A DNA stretch of 64,000 nt from Lewinellaceae bacterium. Its GTDB lineage: Bacteria > Bacteroidota > Bacteroidia > Chitinophagales > Saprospiraceae. The DNA lies in assembly GCA_016713985.1 (NCBI GenBank), contig JADJOD010000013.1, forward strand, positions 76,899 to 140,898. Direction: 5' to 3'. Made by a program: the position numbers and the translations under genes. Below, one piece after another: positions 16,179 to 25,011 of the stretch. How positions within the stretch are numbered: position 1 is the stretch's first letter; each line of letters begins with the position of its first letter. Under the pieces are notes generated by a model. It was not told where the DNA came from. It saw only the letters and a program-made list of their open reading frames with translations, and did not search any database.

Positions 16179-18116
16179 TTACATATTAAACACCTTCAAG
16201 GTGCTTTTATTCGCATAATACACCCGTTTTTCGATTTCATCCACTTGGTACAGCGGGCGGGCATTGTCAAAAATGAGTTTGTCCGTTTCTTCGCCGGAGT
16301 CCTTGTTCACCTCGATCAACATTTTTTCCGCGTCGTCGCCCGACTTTTCTTTTGTAAAATAATAAGCGAAGTCGCGGGTAAGCCGGAACGCCTCAAACCG
16401 CACGGGCGGGATCATGGAGGAAGCGTCGTTCAACACGACAGCCGTGTTCATTTGCCGGTTGGCGCGGCGGATCTCGGTATCACCCGAACCCGGCGGCATC
16501 ATCCCGAATGTGGAACCGACCGCTTTAGTGCCGCCCATACCTGCGTTGGTCACCCCGCTGGTAACCGCAACAGCACTTCCAACAGCCATTCCGAAACGCG
16601 CCGCATTGGCCAGAAACGCTTTGGAATCGAAAGGTTTTTTGTAAAATTTGTGTTTTGCCGTGCCGTTTTCGGCATCAAAGACCACAAACTCTTGCTGGCT
16701 GGACAGGAAATAACTTTTTTCACGAATTTCGAGGGTGTGGAATTCGGCGGCGTTTTCAAACGGCACCTTTACTTCCAGCGCCACTTTCGGGTTTTTATCC
16801 GGATTGATCATCACGAGGCGCTGGCCGGTCAGGATAATCAGGTTTTTGTAGTTGGGATCGTAAGCGACACGGGCGGCCGCATTGAGCCCCATTTTCCAGC
16901 GTTTCATGCCGGAACCTTTGGCCGGGGTAAAAAAAGCGCCTTCTGTCGTCACCAGCACGTCGCCTTTGGCGTAGGAGTAACGATCGACGCCGCCTTCTTC
17001 GGGCATTTCTTCCGCTTCACCGTCTTCGGATTCTTTCACCTGCGCCTTTTTCCAGAGCTCTTTGCCTTCTTTGCTGAGTTGCATGGTTTTGTAACCTGAA
17101 TTGAACGTGATCAGGTAGCCCTCGTTATTGGGCAGTATTTCGGTGATACGCCGCCCTTCAAAATCCCGTTTCCAGAGTTTTTCGCCGGTGGCGTAGTTGT
17201 ACAGGTTGCAACCTTTTTTGTGCACGACGGTGAGAAAGTCGGGGTGCGTATCCATCCAGCGAATCTTTTCTTCGGCTTCAATCGGGTCTTTCCAGGCTTC
17301 TTTGCCGGTAAGCAGGTCGTAGGCGGTCAATTTTTTGCTTCTGAGCTTAGCGCCGGTGCCGGCCAGCGCCAGCGCCATCAGGCCACCGCTTTCCGCTTCG
17401 ATCACCAGTACGTTTTTGCCGTCGGGACTGAGTTGTATTTCCGCCGGTTCGGCTTTCTGGACCCAGAGCAGGTTGCCGCTGCCGCTTTCTATGCAGGCGA
17501 CATTTTTTTTGTGGGTATACAAAAGATGTTTGCCCGGGGTAAGCATTGTTGTGTTGACGGGCACTTCGATACTTTCTTCGACGGGTTCGTTTTCAGACTC
17601 TGATTTCAGTGTGATACCGCCCGATTTCATCACGTCCGTTTTCCACAATACCTTGTTGTCGGTCATGGCCACGAGATAAAGCCGCAATTTTCCATCGGCT
17701 TTTGTGCGCACAAGCAGGCTGTTGAGCGAGGGGATGATCTCGTAATCCTCCACACGTTTGTAGCCTTCTTTTTCCTTGTCAATCAGTACCTGGCCGGTGC
17801 GGCTGTCCATCAGGTTGTGGCGGATGAGTACATAAGGCGTGCCGGCCATGTTGTAAAAGTCGGTGCCCGTTTCGATGATCCCCGACATCGCCTTGTCGCC
17901 GGAGCGATCGGCTGTCCAGATGATTTTTTTTGCCGCAGGGTCGATTCCCATGTAGGCTTTTTCCGTCTGGACGATGGGCACACCCGTCAGGTGTTGAAAA
18001 ATAATGCCCTGGGCGTTGCCGGTGAGTTCGAGCGACCAGTCGGCCTGGCGTTGAGCATGGAGTTGGGAGGCGGCGCAGAGACACAGCGCCGTGACGAGAA
18101 TTAAGGGTAAGCGCAT
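16179..18116 (-). CDS. PQQ-like beta-propeller repeat protein, exported
   Basis: A 645-residue protein with a signal peptide (about residues 1-21, ending LHA-Q). Repeated blades carry a [ILV]xxGxxLWx motif: KIIWTADRSGD, VLWKTDVMK, GNLLWVQKAE, GKEAWKDPIE, GEKLWKRDFEG and GKELWKKAQ. This is the PQQ-like (YVTN/quinoprotein-type) propeller pattern. The Trp-docking residues are structural, and there is no evidence of bound PQQ or a dehydrogenase active site. An Ala/Gly-rich stretch (MAVGSAVAVTSGVTNAGMGG) inserted around residues 500-530 may be a membrane-proximal or flexible loop. The function is unknown; related proteins are periplasmic or surface scaffolds. It has its own consensus promoter. Confidence 0.75.
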   Translation of the reverse strand: MRLPLILVTALCLCAASQLHAQRQADWSLELTGNAQGIIFQHLTGVPIVQTEKAYMGIDPAAKKIIWTADRSGDKAMSGIIETGTDFYNMAGTPYVLIRHNLMDSRTGQVLIDKEKEGYKRVEDYEIIPSLNSLLVRTKADGKLRLYLVAMTDNKVLWKTDVMKSGGITLKSESENEPVEESIEVPVNTTMLTPGKHLLYTHKKNVACIESGSGNLLWVQKAEPAEIQLSPDGKNVLVIEAESGGLMALALAGTGAKLRSKKLTAYDLLTGKEAWKDPIEAEEKIRWMDTHPDFLTVVHKKGCNLYNYATGEKLWKRDFEGRRITEILPNNEGYLITFNSGYKTMQLSKEGKELWKKAQVKESEDGEAEEMPEEGGVDRYSYAKGDVLVTTEGAFFTPAKGSGMKRWKMGLNAAARVAYDPNYKNLIILTGQRLVMINPDKNPKVALEVKVPFENAAEFHTLEIREKSYFLSSQQEFVVFDAENGTAKHKFYKKPFDSKAFLANAARFGMAVGSAVAVTSGVTNAGMGGTKAVGSTFGMMPPGSGDTEIRRANRQMNTAVVLNDASSMIPPVRFEAFRLTRDFAYYFTKEKSGDDAEKMLIEVNKDSGEETDKLIFDNARPLYQVDEIEKRVYYANKSTLKVFNM

Positions 18117-18204
18117 AATAATGGGTAAAGTTGGTTAATGATGTGAAAATTTGGGTTGGTTGAAGCGACGCAGTTGTTTAAATCAACTACGTCGAACGTT
18201 GTGT

Positions 18205-18235
18205 CAAATATACAAATTGTTACAATTACAGCAAA
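18205..18235 (-). promoter_or_regulatory. Consensus promoter TTTG-N19-TATATTTG
   Basis: The minus strand carries TTTG (18232-18235), a 19-base spacer and TATATTTG (18205-18212), an exact match to the Bacteroidota pattern. It lies 89 bases ahead of the PQQ-like propeller gene. Confidence 0.8.
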
Positions 18236-18485
18236 GGTTTCGGGCAGGTTTTTTCAAAAAAAATGATTCTTTTATTTTTTATTATTCGGTATTAATAAAT
18301 TGTTTATTAACATAATACAGGGTGTATTATAATTACATATATAATTATCTCTCCGCCTTTCTTTAAGCGTCTGATCCTGCCTTGAACAATCCTTTTGTTT
18401 TTGAATTAACAAGAATTGTTTTAATTAAAAATAAACGGGGCGGGATAATGGACGGCGTGTTTTTGGGCTTGGTATCCACAGATTT
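18236..18485. other. AT-rich intergenic stretch without a visible gene
   Basis: The full spacer between the propeller gene start and the CNNM gene end is 18117-18485. Apart from the propeller promoter I see only very AT-rich sequence, with no coding frame, no tRNA and no strong hairpin with a T-tract. Confidence 0.6.
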
Positions 18486-19796
18486 TTAATCGTTGCCGGG
18501 TGTGGCGCCATCGCCGTTCGCCTGCATTTTTGTGATCAGCACTTTGTCAATTTTACTTTTATCCATGTCCATGATTTCAAACCGGTAACCTTCCGTTTCC
18601 ATCACGTCGCCGGCCCTGGGAATTTCGCTTAGTTTATACAGGATAAAACCGGCCAGGGTGGAATAATCGACGTCTTCAAAATCAAATTCCTTCAGGGAAA
18701 TCATTTCCCGCAACTCGTCGATGGGGATGGTACCGTCTACCAGCAGGCTGCCGTCTTCACGCGTCACGATGGCGGGACCTTCCTTGTCGTCGAGATCCGG
18801 CAGGGCGCCGAAGATGTTTTCTGTGAGGTCGTGCAGGGTAATGATCCCCTGTGTGGAGCCGTATTCGTCCACCACCACTGCGAAGTAATTGCGCTCCTTG
18901 CGGAAACGTTCGAGAATTTTGAGTGCGTTCATCGTTTCGGGCACATACAAGGGCTGTGTGACGATCTGCCGGAGGTCGAAACCCGGCTTTTTGTGGTGAT
19001 CCACGTAATCGCGCAGTTTTACCACACCGAGGATGTTTTCGATCGTGTCGTCGCATACCAGAAATTTGGTATAGCCGCTTTCATAAACGATGAGGTCGTT
19101 TTCGGCAAGCGGCGCATGTACATCGAGCCATTCCACCACATTGCGGTGCGTCATGATCGTATAGGCGTCCCGGTCGGCAAACCGGAGTATATTCTGGATA
19201 AATTCGCTTTCTTTCGGCTCCAGCACCCCCTGCTGGTTGGCCATTTTTACCAATAACTTGATTTCTTCTTCCGAAACACTTTGCTGTTCGTTGGGTTTGA
19301 TGAACAACAAACGCATAAACAACTTCGTCGACCAGCTCAGGAATACCGAAATCGGCCCGGTGATCCGGGTAATAAAATTCATGGCGGGCGCAAAAGCGAT
19401 GGCCAGCCAGTCGGCGTATTGAATGGCGATGTATTTCGGCGCGAGTTCACCGACGATGAGTGAAAAGTAGGTAATGACCGTAACCACGATCGAAAGAGAT
19501 ACCTGTTCGGCGTATGGCGCCAGCGCCGGCACGAGGGAAATCAGCGGTTCGAGGTGTTTCCCAATGGCTACCCCGGCGTAGGCGCCTTCCACAATGCTGA
19601 TGAGTGTGATGCCGATCTGCATGGCAGAAAGGTAATTGTCGATATTATCGAGCAGGTTGAGCGCAATGGCGGCGTTGGCGCTTCCCTTCATTTTTTCACT
19701 TTCTAAGCGGGAGCGTTTGGCCGTAAGAAGGGCTATTTCGCCCAGCACGAGAAACCCGTGCAGGACTATGAGGACTATTACGATGATTATTTCCAT
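18486..19796 (-). CDS. CNNM/CorC-type hemolysin family membrane protein
   Basis: A 436-residue protein with the family domain order. Residues about 1-190 are a DUF21/CNNM transmembrane domain with helices at the N-terminus (IIIVIVLIVLHGFLVLGEIALL), the EIALLTAKRSRLE and GELAPKYIAIQ motifs, and several hydrophobic segments. Paired CBS domains follow at about 205-335 (RDAYTIMTHRNVVEWLD, GIITLHDLTENIFG), then a C-terminal CorC_HlyC domain (SLLVDGTIPIDELREMISL... YSTLAGFILYKL). CNNM/CorC members transport or regulate Mg2+ and other divalent ions. In gliding Bacteroidota a relative, GldE, is linked to motility, but nothing here distinguishes the two. It has its own promoter about 120 bases upstream. 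Confidence 0.88.
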   Translation of the reverse strand: MEIIIVIVLIVLHGFLVLGEIALLTAKRSRLESEKMKGSANAAIALNLLDNIDNYLSAMQIGITLISIVEGAYAGVAIGKHLEPLISLVPALAPYAEQVSLSIVVTVITYFSLIVGELAPKYIAIQYADWLAIAFAPAMNFITRITGPISVFLSWSTKLFMRLLFIKPNEQQSVSEEEIKLLVKMANQQGVLEPKESEFIQNILRFADRDAYTIMTHRNVVEWLDVHAPLAENDLIVYESGYTKFLVCDDTIENILGVVKLRDYVDHHKKPGFDLRQIVTQPLYVPETMNALKILERFRKERNYFAVVVDEYGSTQGIITLHDLTENIFGALPDLDDKEGPAIVTREDGSLLVDGTIPIDELREMISLKEFDFEDVDYSTLAGFILYKLSEIPRAGDVMETEGYRFEIMDMDKSKIDKVLITKMQANGDGATPGND

Positions 19797-19917
19797 GAAA
19801 AATTGCCGGCGCCACCGGATAGTTGGTTGTTTCGATGTGCGTGTCGGGCGGCGTAGCGGACGTAAATTTCGTTGAAATTAGAAAAACGAAGCGCACAACA
19901 TTGTTTGGTAAAGGGGG

Positions 19918-19949
19918 CAAAATTACCGCATTTGCCAAATTAATCACAA
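19918..19949 (-). promoter_or_regulatory. Promoter TTGT-N20-TAATTTTG of CNNM-type gene
   Basis: On the minus strand, TTGT (19946-19949), a 20-base spacer and TAATTTTG (19918-19925). This gives a 5' leader of about 120 bases for the gene at 19796. Confidence 0.6.
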
Positions 19950-20006
19950 GACGGAGTTAAAAACATTGCCGTTCACCGTTAAAATCTGTTAAAAGTGAAA
20001 AAAATT

Positions 20007-20037
20007 TTTGGTTGAATGCAATATCTGTCTACTTTTG
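20007..20037 (+). promoter_or_regulatory. Consensus promoter TTTG-N19-TACTTTTG
   Basis: TTTG (20007-20010), a 19-base spacer and TACTTTTG (20030-20037) are an exact match to the Bacteroidota promoter. It drives the ECF sigma factor gene with a leader of about 120 bases. Together with the CNNM promoter it accounts for most of the divergent 19797-20164 spacer. Confidence 0.8.
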
Positions 20038-20164
20038 GCCACGCGAATACTGCATCGCATCTGTTTTTCACACCAACTCAACAGCATCTGCTTATAGATT
20101 ATAACTTGTACACCGCTTAAATTCTGAATAATTTAACTGGTAAAACAGCAAAATCCGTTTGCTC

Positions 20165-20749
20165 ATGCAAGTTATACCGATGCTTAACGATCAGGAACTG
20201 ATCGCACGTTACGTCGATGGCGACGAACATTCTTTCGAAATCCTCCTCTCTCGCTACAAAGCGAAAATTTACACCTCTATTTACCTCTTTGTAAAAGATC
20301 AGGCACTTGCCGAAGATATCTTTCAGGAGGTCTTCATCAAAATCATTGACACCCTCCGCAGGGGCAAGTACAACCACGAAGGCAAATTCGTGCAGTGGGC
20401 CATGCGTATCGCGTACAACATGTGTGTGGACTACCACCGCCGCCACAAGCGCCGCGCACACATCAACCCGTCCGAAGACTTCGATATCTTCGACGTGTTG
20501 CGCCTGAGCGACGACGGCCCCGACACACTCATCATGCGCAGCGAAACCCACAACCGCATCCGCCACCTCGTGGATGCACTTCCGCCCGAACAGCGCGAAG
20601 TGGTGATTCTGCGTCACTATGCCGACATGAGCTTTAAAGAAATCGCTTCGCTCACCCGCGTAAGCATCAATACTGCCCTCGGCCGTATGCGCTACGCCCT
20701 CATCAACATTCGCAAGATGATGGCCGAACGTGAGGTTGTGCTGCAATAA
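20165..20749 (+). CDS. ECF-type RNA polymerase sigma-70 factor
   Basis: About 194 residues. Region sigma-2 is LLSRYKAKIYTSIYLFVKDQALAEDIFQEVFIKII, and sigma-4 is LPPEQREVVILRHYADMSFKEIASLTRVSINTALGRMRYAL with its helix-turn-helix. ATG codons at 20165 and 20180 are both possible; the second gives MLNDQELIARY, a common ECF opening, while a TTG at 20159 is unlikely. No anti-sigma gene is adjacent, so control may be through expression level or a distant partner. It is a single-gene unit with its own promoter and a strong terminator 25 bases downstream. Confidence 0.9.
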   Translation: MQVIPMLNDQELIARYVDGDEHSFEILLSRYKAKIYTSIYLFVKDQALAEDIFQEVFIKIIDTLRRGKYNHEGKFVQWAMRIAYNMCVDYHRRHKRRAHINPSEDFDIFDVLRLSDDGPDTLIMRSETHNRIRHLVDALPPEQREVVILRHYADMSFKEIASLTRVSINTALGRMRYALINIRKMMAEREVVLQ

Positions 20750-20773
20750 GGCAACCATGAAAACGAATTAAAA

Positions 20774-20809
20774 AACCCTCCGGGCACTTCAGGCCGCCCG
20801 GAGGGTTTC
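20774..20809. terminator. Bidirectional terminator between sigma factor and protease genes
   Basis: AAACCCTCCGGGC (20774-20786) pairs with GCCCGGAGGGTTT (20797-20809), a 13-bp GC-rich stem. GTTTTT follows on the plus strand and a T-rich run on the minus strand, so it can end both convergent genes. Confidence 0.85.
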
Positions 20810-20829
20810 GTTTTTCAATACCGCCCGGT

Positions 20830-20868
20830 CGTATTGATAGTCTCATTTGAAATGAGACTATCAATACG
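20830..20868. repeat. 39-base near-perfect palindrome
   Basis: The 19-base arms 20830-20848 and 20850-20868 are exact reverse complements around one central base. The element sits between the bidirectional terminator and the stop of the M4 protease gene (20882). Confidence 0.8.
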
Positions 20869-20881
20869 ATCTTTTTCATTT

Positions 20882-23800
20882 TCAGCGTTTTATCACCTTC
20901 AGGGCTGCGCCGGAACTGCCGCTGAACAATCGAATCACATAGGCGGAGGCCGGAAGGTCGCGCATATTCAGGTCGATCCGGTTTTCGCCGGCTTCCAGGG
21001 TAACTTCCCGGGTTTGATGGATTTTGCCGTACATATCAACGATGCTGACGCGGGCCGGGGTCGCCGCCCGGGATTCAATATTCAGTCGGGCCAGGTCCGT
21101 CACCGGGTTGGGCGCCACGGAAAGATTGAAAAAATGCCTGCCCGGCTCGTTGGTACCCACTACCAGGCTCCGGTCGCCGTCGGCGTACCATACCGCCCAA
21201 TTGTGGTTCGCGATCAATAAACTTTCATTGCCCGAGGGTGAAATTTTGTTGGCGGCCAGGCCACGGGTGTAAATATTGGTAATTCCGCCGTTATCCGGCC
21301 CTTCATAGATCAAAGCATTGTCCAGACGATTGTAATTCGGCCAGCCCAGGTCGCCGTTGTTCGATACGATAAGGCTGTAATCGCCGGTTTCAGAATTTGC
21401 CCCGTAAATGTCATTCTGGCCGTTCAGGTTGTTGATATAATCGAATGCAATCACAAAAGGAGAATTTTTGGCAAAAGAAGGGTCGCCGATGCTGGTTTTT
21501 TCGGGCAGTCCGCTGAAAAGTTTGGAGATAAACGCGTTTTCACCATCGGCAAACCCGCCGTTTTCCCAAAATTGCAAAAAACCTACATCCCAGTAACTGA
21601 TATCGCCTGCCTGGGTGCTGGATAATTCGTTAAAAGCATCGTACATGATATACTCGCCGGAATAGTCGAATTCGAGTACGTCGGCGTATTGCACGTCGCC
21701 GGTAATCTGTCCGGTGGAATAGGTGGGGTTGTACAGGCGAAACACCTCTTTGCTGCCGGAGAACAGGTCGAACACGTGGATATAATTTTCTTCGGTGGTC
21801 GTGATAGCCGCCACAAAATGCCCATCCTTTGAAATGGCAGCATTGCGCCACACCGGCGCCGCGCTGAGGGGTTGGTTGACAGTCGGGAAAATATCCGTCG
21901 CCGTATATACCATGTCCACCGGGATAATGTGCCCCTGGGTATTCACAAATACGATCTGGCTGCCGTCGTCGGTCACACTGGGGCGGCTTTTTAAACCCTG
22001 GTCGTAGATGGTTCCCAACACCTGGCCATTGCCGACAGCCAGGTCGAGGTTCTGGTAATCGTTACTGACACAAAGAATATAGTCGTCGCCCGGATTGGCT
22101 TGCAACTGGCCGAGGTAGTTGCCGCCGGGGCTGCTGCCCAAAATACCCACCTGGTCAAACGCTGCGGCGGCAACGTTGGCCACAGCGCTGCCGTACAGGT
22201 CGTTGGCGGCTTGCAAAACGGCGATACGTTCGTCCACAAACTTGCTCGATTTTACGAGATAATCGCGCAGTGCCTTGTAATATACCTGCTCCGCTTTGTC
22301 TTTGCCGACCGATGCATTGGAGGCAAAAAGATAAAAAGCGTGGTTGGGAATACCGCTGTTGATATGCACGCCGCCGTTGTCGTCGCTGCCGTTGTATTTT
22401 TCATTCATGTGTTTGGGCTGCCACCAGGGGCTGGCAATGGAAGAAGCGCCATTGTGCGGGTCCTGCATGTTGCGCAGTGCGTTGCCGGGGCTGACACCCG
22501 ATTGCACCACATCTTCGCCGATATTCCAGTCGTCGCGATCGATCATGACGCCAAAAATGTCGGCAAAAGATTCGTTGAGCGCCCCGCTTTCACTTTGATA
22601 GATCAGGTTGGCGGTTTTTTCCACCACGCCGTGTGTCATTTCATGACCGCCTACATCGAGGCCGCGGGCTAAGGGTTTGAAGGTGGAGCCGCCGTTGCCG
22701 TACCACATGGCGTCACCGTTCCAGTAAGCGTTTTCCATGGAAGAGCCGTTGCTCTCCGTGACGCCGAAAAAGGACAGGATGTTGCCGCCAACGCCGTCGA
22801 TGGAATTGCGGTTGAAGGTATTTTTGTAATAATCAAAACTTTTGACGCTGTTGTAATGCGCGCTGACTGCAGTGGTATTGTTGAAGGTACTGGAATTGGA
22901 CGTCACGAGCGCGTAGTCAAAATTCTGGTTTTCCGGCGAGGTGCCCAGGGCATTCAGTGTGACGATTGCGCCGACGGGGTCGCCGGGCATATTGGAAGCC
23001 GAGCTGTTGAACATCGATTTGCCGGCGTCTTCCAGGTAGTAGATGCTGCCCTGTTGCCAGGCGCCGAAACTGCGGTTTACACCCAACAGGTCGGTACCGT
23101 TGGCGGTGACGGGTGGCGGGGCGGGGGCAGTAAAAACGGGCAACGGCATGTTAGCGTCACCCTCGCTGCACCTGCTTTCCACATGCCTTCCACCGTCAAT
23201 TTTACAGGTGTGGTCGAAGTGGTGGATCACCTCTCCCGTTTGGGCGTCGATGAAGTAAATAACCCGGGTCAATAAGTTGGGGCGTGCTTCCACGAGCCAG
23301 GCCAGGCGTTCATTATTGGGTTGAAAATCAGGGTGATAAATAATAAGGCTTGTCTGAAACGGTTCGGATTTCATGAATTTCATTTGCTCCGCCGTCCAGT
23401 TCGTTTTGACATTTTCAAAGCCGATGGATTGTTTTACGGTTTCGATGGCGCGGCCGGCATCTATTGCCGGCGTCACCGATGCCAACTGCGGGGTGGGAAA
23501 ATAACGCCCGTTGAGCCGTTCGAATTCACCCTGGCGGGTATGCGCGATCACTTCGCCGCCGTAAACCGGCACGCCGAGGTAGATCTGGTCAAAACGCACG
23601 TGTGTATTGGCCTGTTCATCGGTTTGCACGCTCCGGGCGGCAAATTCCGTCAGTGGCTCGGCAATACCTGCCGGTTGCAGGCTGGCGATATAGTTGAGTG
23701 CACCCGCCTTTACATCGCCGGTAATGGCGGAGGCTTCGGTTTTGCCTTCGAACCATATCGGAAGGCCGTTTTCGCCGCGGGTAATACGCACCTGGGGCGC

Positions 23801-24019
23801 CGTAGCCGCTGCCGGCAAAAAAGCGGGCAGTGGTTGCCGTTTGACGGAAGGCAGGCCGAAGGGATTCTCCGCCGGCGGTACCGCCGGCGTTTCCGGCAGA
23901 TTAAACTTCAATTCCCAGGTCTGGTAGTCTTTTTTCGGCGCGGGCGGATTTTTTTTCGCGCTTTGTGCGAAGGCGCCCGACGTTGCGAGAAGCAGGGCAA
24001 ACAGAAGGATTTTTTTCAT
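20882..24019 (-). CDS. M4 (thermolysin-like) metallopeptidase with T9SS type A sorting domain
   Basis: A 1045-residue secreted protease. It has a signal peptide (about residues 1-18, ending AFAQ) and an FTP-like propeptide (about 80-260, with LQPAGIAEPLTEF and VRFDQIYLGVPVYGGEVIAH). The M4 catalytic domain carries the zinc motif HEMTH at 459-463, the third ligand in GALNESFADIFG and the later DDNGGVHINSGIPNHAF block with the catalytic His. After it comes a WD40/TolB-like propeller region, and the last ~80 residues (VAPNPVTDLARLN ... GENRIDLNMRDLPASAYVIRLFSG) are a type A sorting domain. It should be exported by Sec, crossed through T9SS and released or anchored at the surface to degrade proteins. 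Confidence 0.92.
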   Translation of the reverse strand: MKKILLFALLLATSGAFAQSAKKNPPAPKKDYQTWELKFNLPETPAVPPAENPFGLPSVKRQPLPAFLPAAATAPQVRITRGENGLPIWFEGKTEASAITGDVKAGALNYIASLQPAGIAEPLTEFAARSVQTDEQANTHVRFDQIYLGVPVYGGEVIAHTRQGEFERLNGRYFPTPQLASVTPAIDAGRAIETVKQSIGFENVKTNWTAEQMKFMKSEPFQTSLIIYHPDFQPNNERLAWLVEARPNLLTRVIYFIDAQTGEVIHHFDHTCKIDGGRHVESRCSEGDANMPLPVFTAPAPPPVTANGTDLLGVNRSFGAWQQGSIYYLEDAGKSMFNSSASNMPGDPVGAIVTLNALGTSPENQNFDYALVTSNSSTFNNTTAVSAHYNSVKSFDYYKNTFNRNSIDGVGGNILSFFGVTESNGSSMENAYWNGDAMWYGNGGSTFKPLARGLDVGGHEMTHGVVEKTANLIYQSESGALNESFADIFGVMIDRDDWNIGEDVVQSGVSPGNALRNMQDPHNGASSIASPWWQPKHMNEKYNGSDDNGGVHINSGIPNHAFYLFASNASVGKDKAEQVYYKALRDYLVKSSKFVDERIAVLQAANDLYGSAVANVAAAAFDQVGILGSSPGGNYLGQLQANPGDDYILCVSNDYQNLDLAVGNGQVLGTIYDQGLKSRPSVTDDGSQIVFVNTQGHIIPVDMVYTATDIFPTVNQPLSAAPVWRNAAISKDGHFVAAITTTEENYIHVFDLFSGSKEVFRLYNPTYSTGQITGDVQYADVLEFDYSGEYIMYDAFNELSSTQAGDISYWDVGFLQFWENGGFADGENAFISKLFSGLPEKTSIGDPSFAKNSPFVIAFDYINNLNGQNDIYGANSETGDYSLIVSNNGDLGWPNYNRLDNALIYEGPDNGGITNIYTRGLAANKISPSGNESLLIANHNWAVWYADGDRSLVVGTNEPGRHFFNLSVAPNPVTDLARLNIESRAATPARVSIVDMYGKIHQTREVTLEAGENRIDLNMRDLPASAYVIRLFSGSSGAALKVIKR

Positions 24020-24093
24020 GGATGATAAATTTTAGATTGATGTGTAAAATCGGTTCCGGTCATACGCTGCGTGTTTGATCGGGTGTGTAAAGG

Positions 24094-24183
24094 TAAATAC
24101 CGTAGTGCGAACTTCAGTTCGCATAAATACCGTAGTACGAACTTCAGTTCGCATAAATACCGTAGTACGAACTTCAGTTCGCA
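24094..24183. repeat. Three 30-bp units carrying the CGAACTTCAGTTCG palindrome
   Basis: Three tandem 30-base units begin at 24094, 24124 and 24154. Each contains GAACTTCAGTTCGC, whose 7-base arms GCGAACT/AGTTCGC form a hairpin. They lie about 75 bases ahead of the M4 protease start and face a reverse-orientation array at 24246. Confidence 0.9.
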
Positions 24184-24245
24184 TAAAGTTCGTGTTACAA
24201 TGGAATTTCTGTTAAAAAATGGCGTGTGTTGCGGGATACCTGCAG

Positions 24246-24344
24246 GCGAACTGAAGTTCGCGCTACGATTCGTTTAATACACGCGGCGAACTGAAGTTCG
24301 CGCTACGATTCGTTTAATACACGCGGCGAACTGAAGTTCGCGCT
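24246..24344. repeat. Three 40-bp units carrying GCGAACTGAAGTTCGC
   Basis: Units start at 24246, 24286 and 24326 (period 40). Each carries GCGAACTGAAGTTCGCGCT, the reverse complement of the motif in the left array. The last unit ends two bases before the arsR stop codon. The middle of the spacer (24184-24245) has no coding frame I trust, so 24020-24346 is repeat-dominated. Confidence 0.9.
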
Positions 24345-24346
24345 AT

Positions 24347-24685
24347 TCAGCAACATTTTTCCGCAGGCTTCAACGCGCGCAATGCCGCAGCAAACTGCTC
24401 CACACGGGCCAGCATGGCTTCGAGGTTTTCCCAGTGGATGCAATAACACGACCGGACGCCTTCTATCTCTCCGGTGATGAGCCCGGCGTTTTTGAGTTCT
24501 TTCAGGTGTTGCGACACTGTGGCCTGGGCGAGCGGCAAAACCTCAACGATCTCTCCGCAGATACAAGACTGTTTTTCCGCCAATGTTTTCAAAATAGCCA
24601 CCCGGGCAGGGTGTGCCAAGGCCCTGGCAGACTCGGACAAAAACAGTTCTTCTGCGGAAAATTCATTTTTTTTATTGACAGCCAT
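24347..24685 (-). CDS. ArsR-family transcriptional regulator
   Basis: A 112-residue winged-helix repressor. ALAHPARVAILKTLAEKQSCICGEIVEVLPLAQATVSQHLKELKNAGLI is the family's helix-turn-helix, and the Cys pair SCIC is close to the metal-site position of arsenic- or cadmium-responsive members. A terminal Cys-Cys could add ligands. GVRSCYCIHWENL is the wing and following strand. No metal resistance gene is adjacent, so the target and inducer are unknown; it is flanked by the palindrome array and by the YceI operon in the opposite direction. A -7 box TATATTTG lies 17 bases before the start. Confidence 0.88.
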   Translation of the reverse strand: MAVNKKNEFSAEELFLSESARALAHPARVAILKTLAEKQSCICGEIVEVLPLAQATVSQHLKELKNAGLITGEIEGVRSCYCIHWENLEAMLARVEQFAAALRALKPAEKCC

Positions 24686-24702
24686 AGTTGTTTTTTATAT
24701 CG

Positions 24703-24733
24703 CAAATATACGATGATACAGCGCGCGCCGCAA
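24703..24733 (-). promoter_or_regulatory. Promoter TTGC-N19-TATATTTG of arsR
   Basis: On the minus strand, TTGC (24730-24733), a 19-base spacer and TATATTTG (24703-24710). Imperfect dyad sequence (TATATCG...CGATGATA) overlaps the -7 box and could be an operator for autoregulation; this is speculative. Confidence 0.55.
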
Positions 24734-24739
24734 GTGCCT

Positions 24740-25011
24740 GCTCACTTTTTTAAAGGTAAAAAAATACATGTTGTTGTGTCGTTTCCGGCCGAATACGCTA
24801 TAATGTGTTGACGATCAATCATCAGCAAAACAAGCCCTTTTCCTGTCTTTACAGATCCACACTGCGGATTCACAACTTCTTTTGTGCGCTCCACCAAATA
24901 ATTCGGCAGATTGACCAGGATCATTATCACACATGATATATATGCTTAACAGGCGGGTTATAGTCAGGCACCTTTGTTTCATTAACAGTCATTAACAAAA
25001 TCAGTTTCCTT
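24740..25011. other. Intergenic region between arsR and the YceI operon
   Basis: A short minus-strand frame (24742-24930, 62 codons) exists but shows no family motif, signal or codon bias. The stretch just before 25012 has CACCTTTG, a poor TANNTTTG match, which may be the promoter of the electron-transfer operon. Otherwise I see nothing here. Confidence 0.4.

Noticed and set aside
24094..24344. CRISPR array
   Set aside because: The units are tandem copies without variable spacers, the orientation flips in the middle and there are no cas genes. It is a palindrome array.
24742..24930. 62-codon minus-strand frame upstream of the YceI operon
   Set aside because: No signal peptide, motif or family resemblance; composition is not distinct and there is no start context. 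Left as intergenic.
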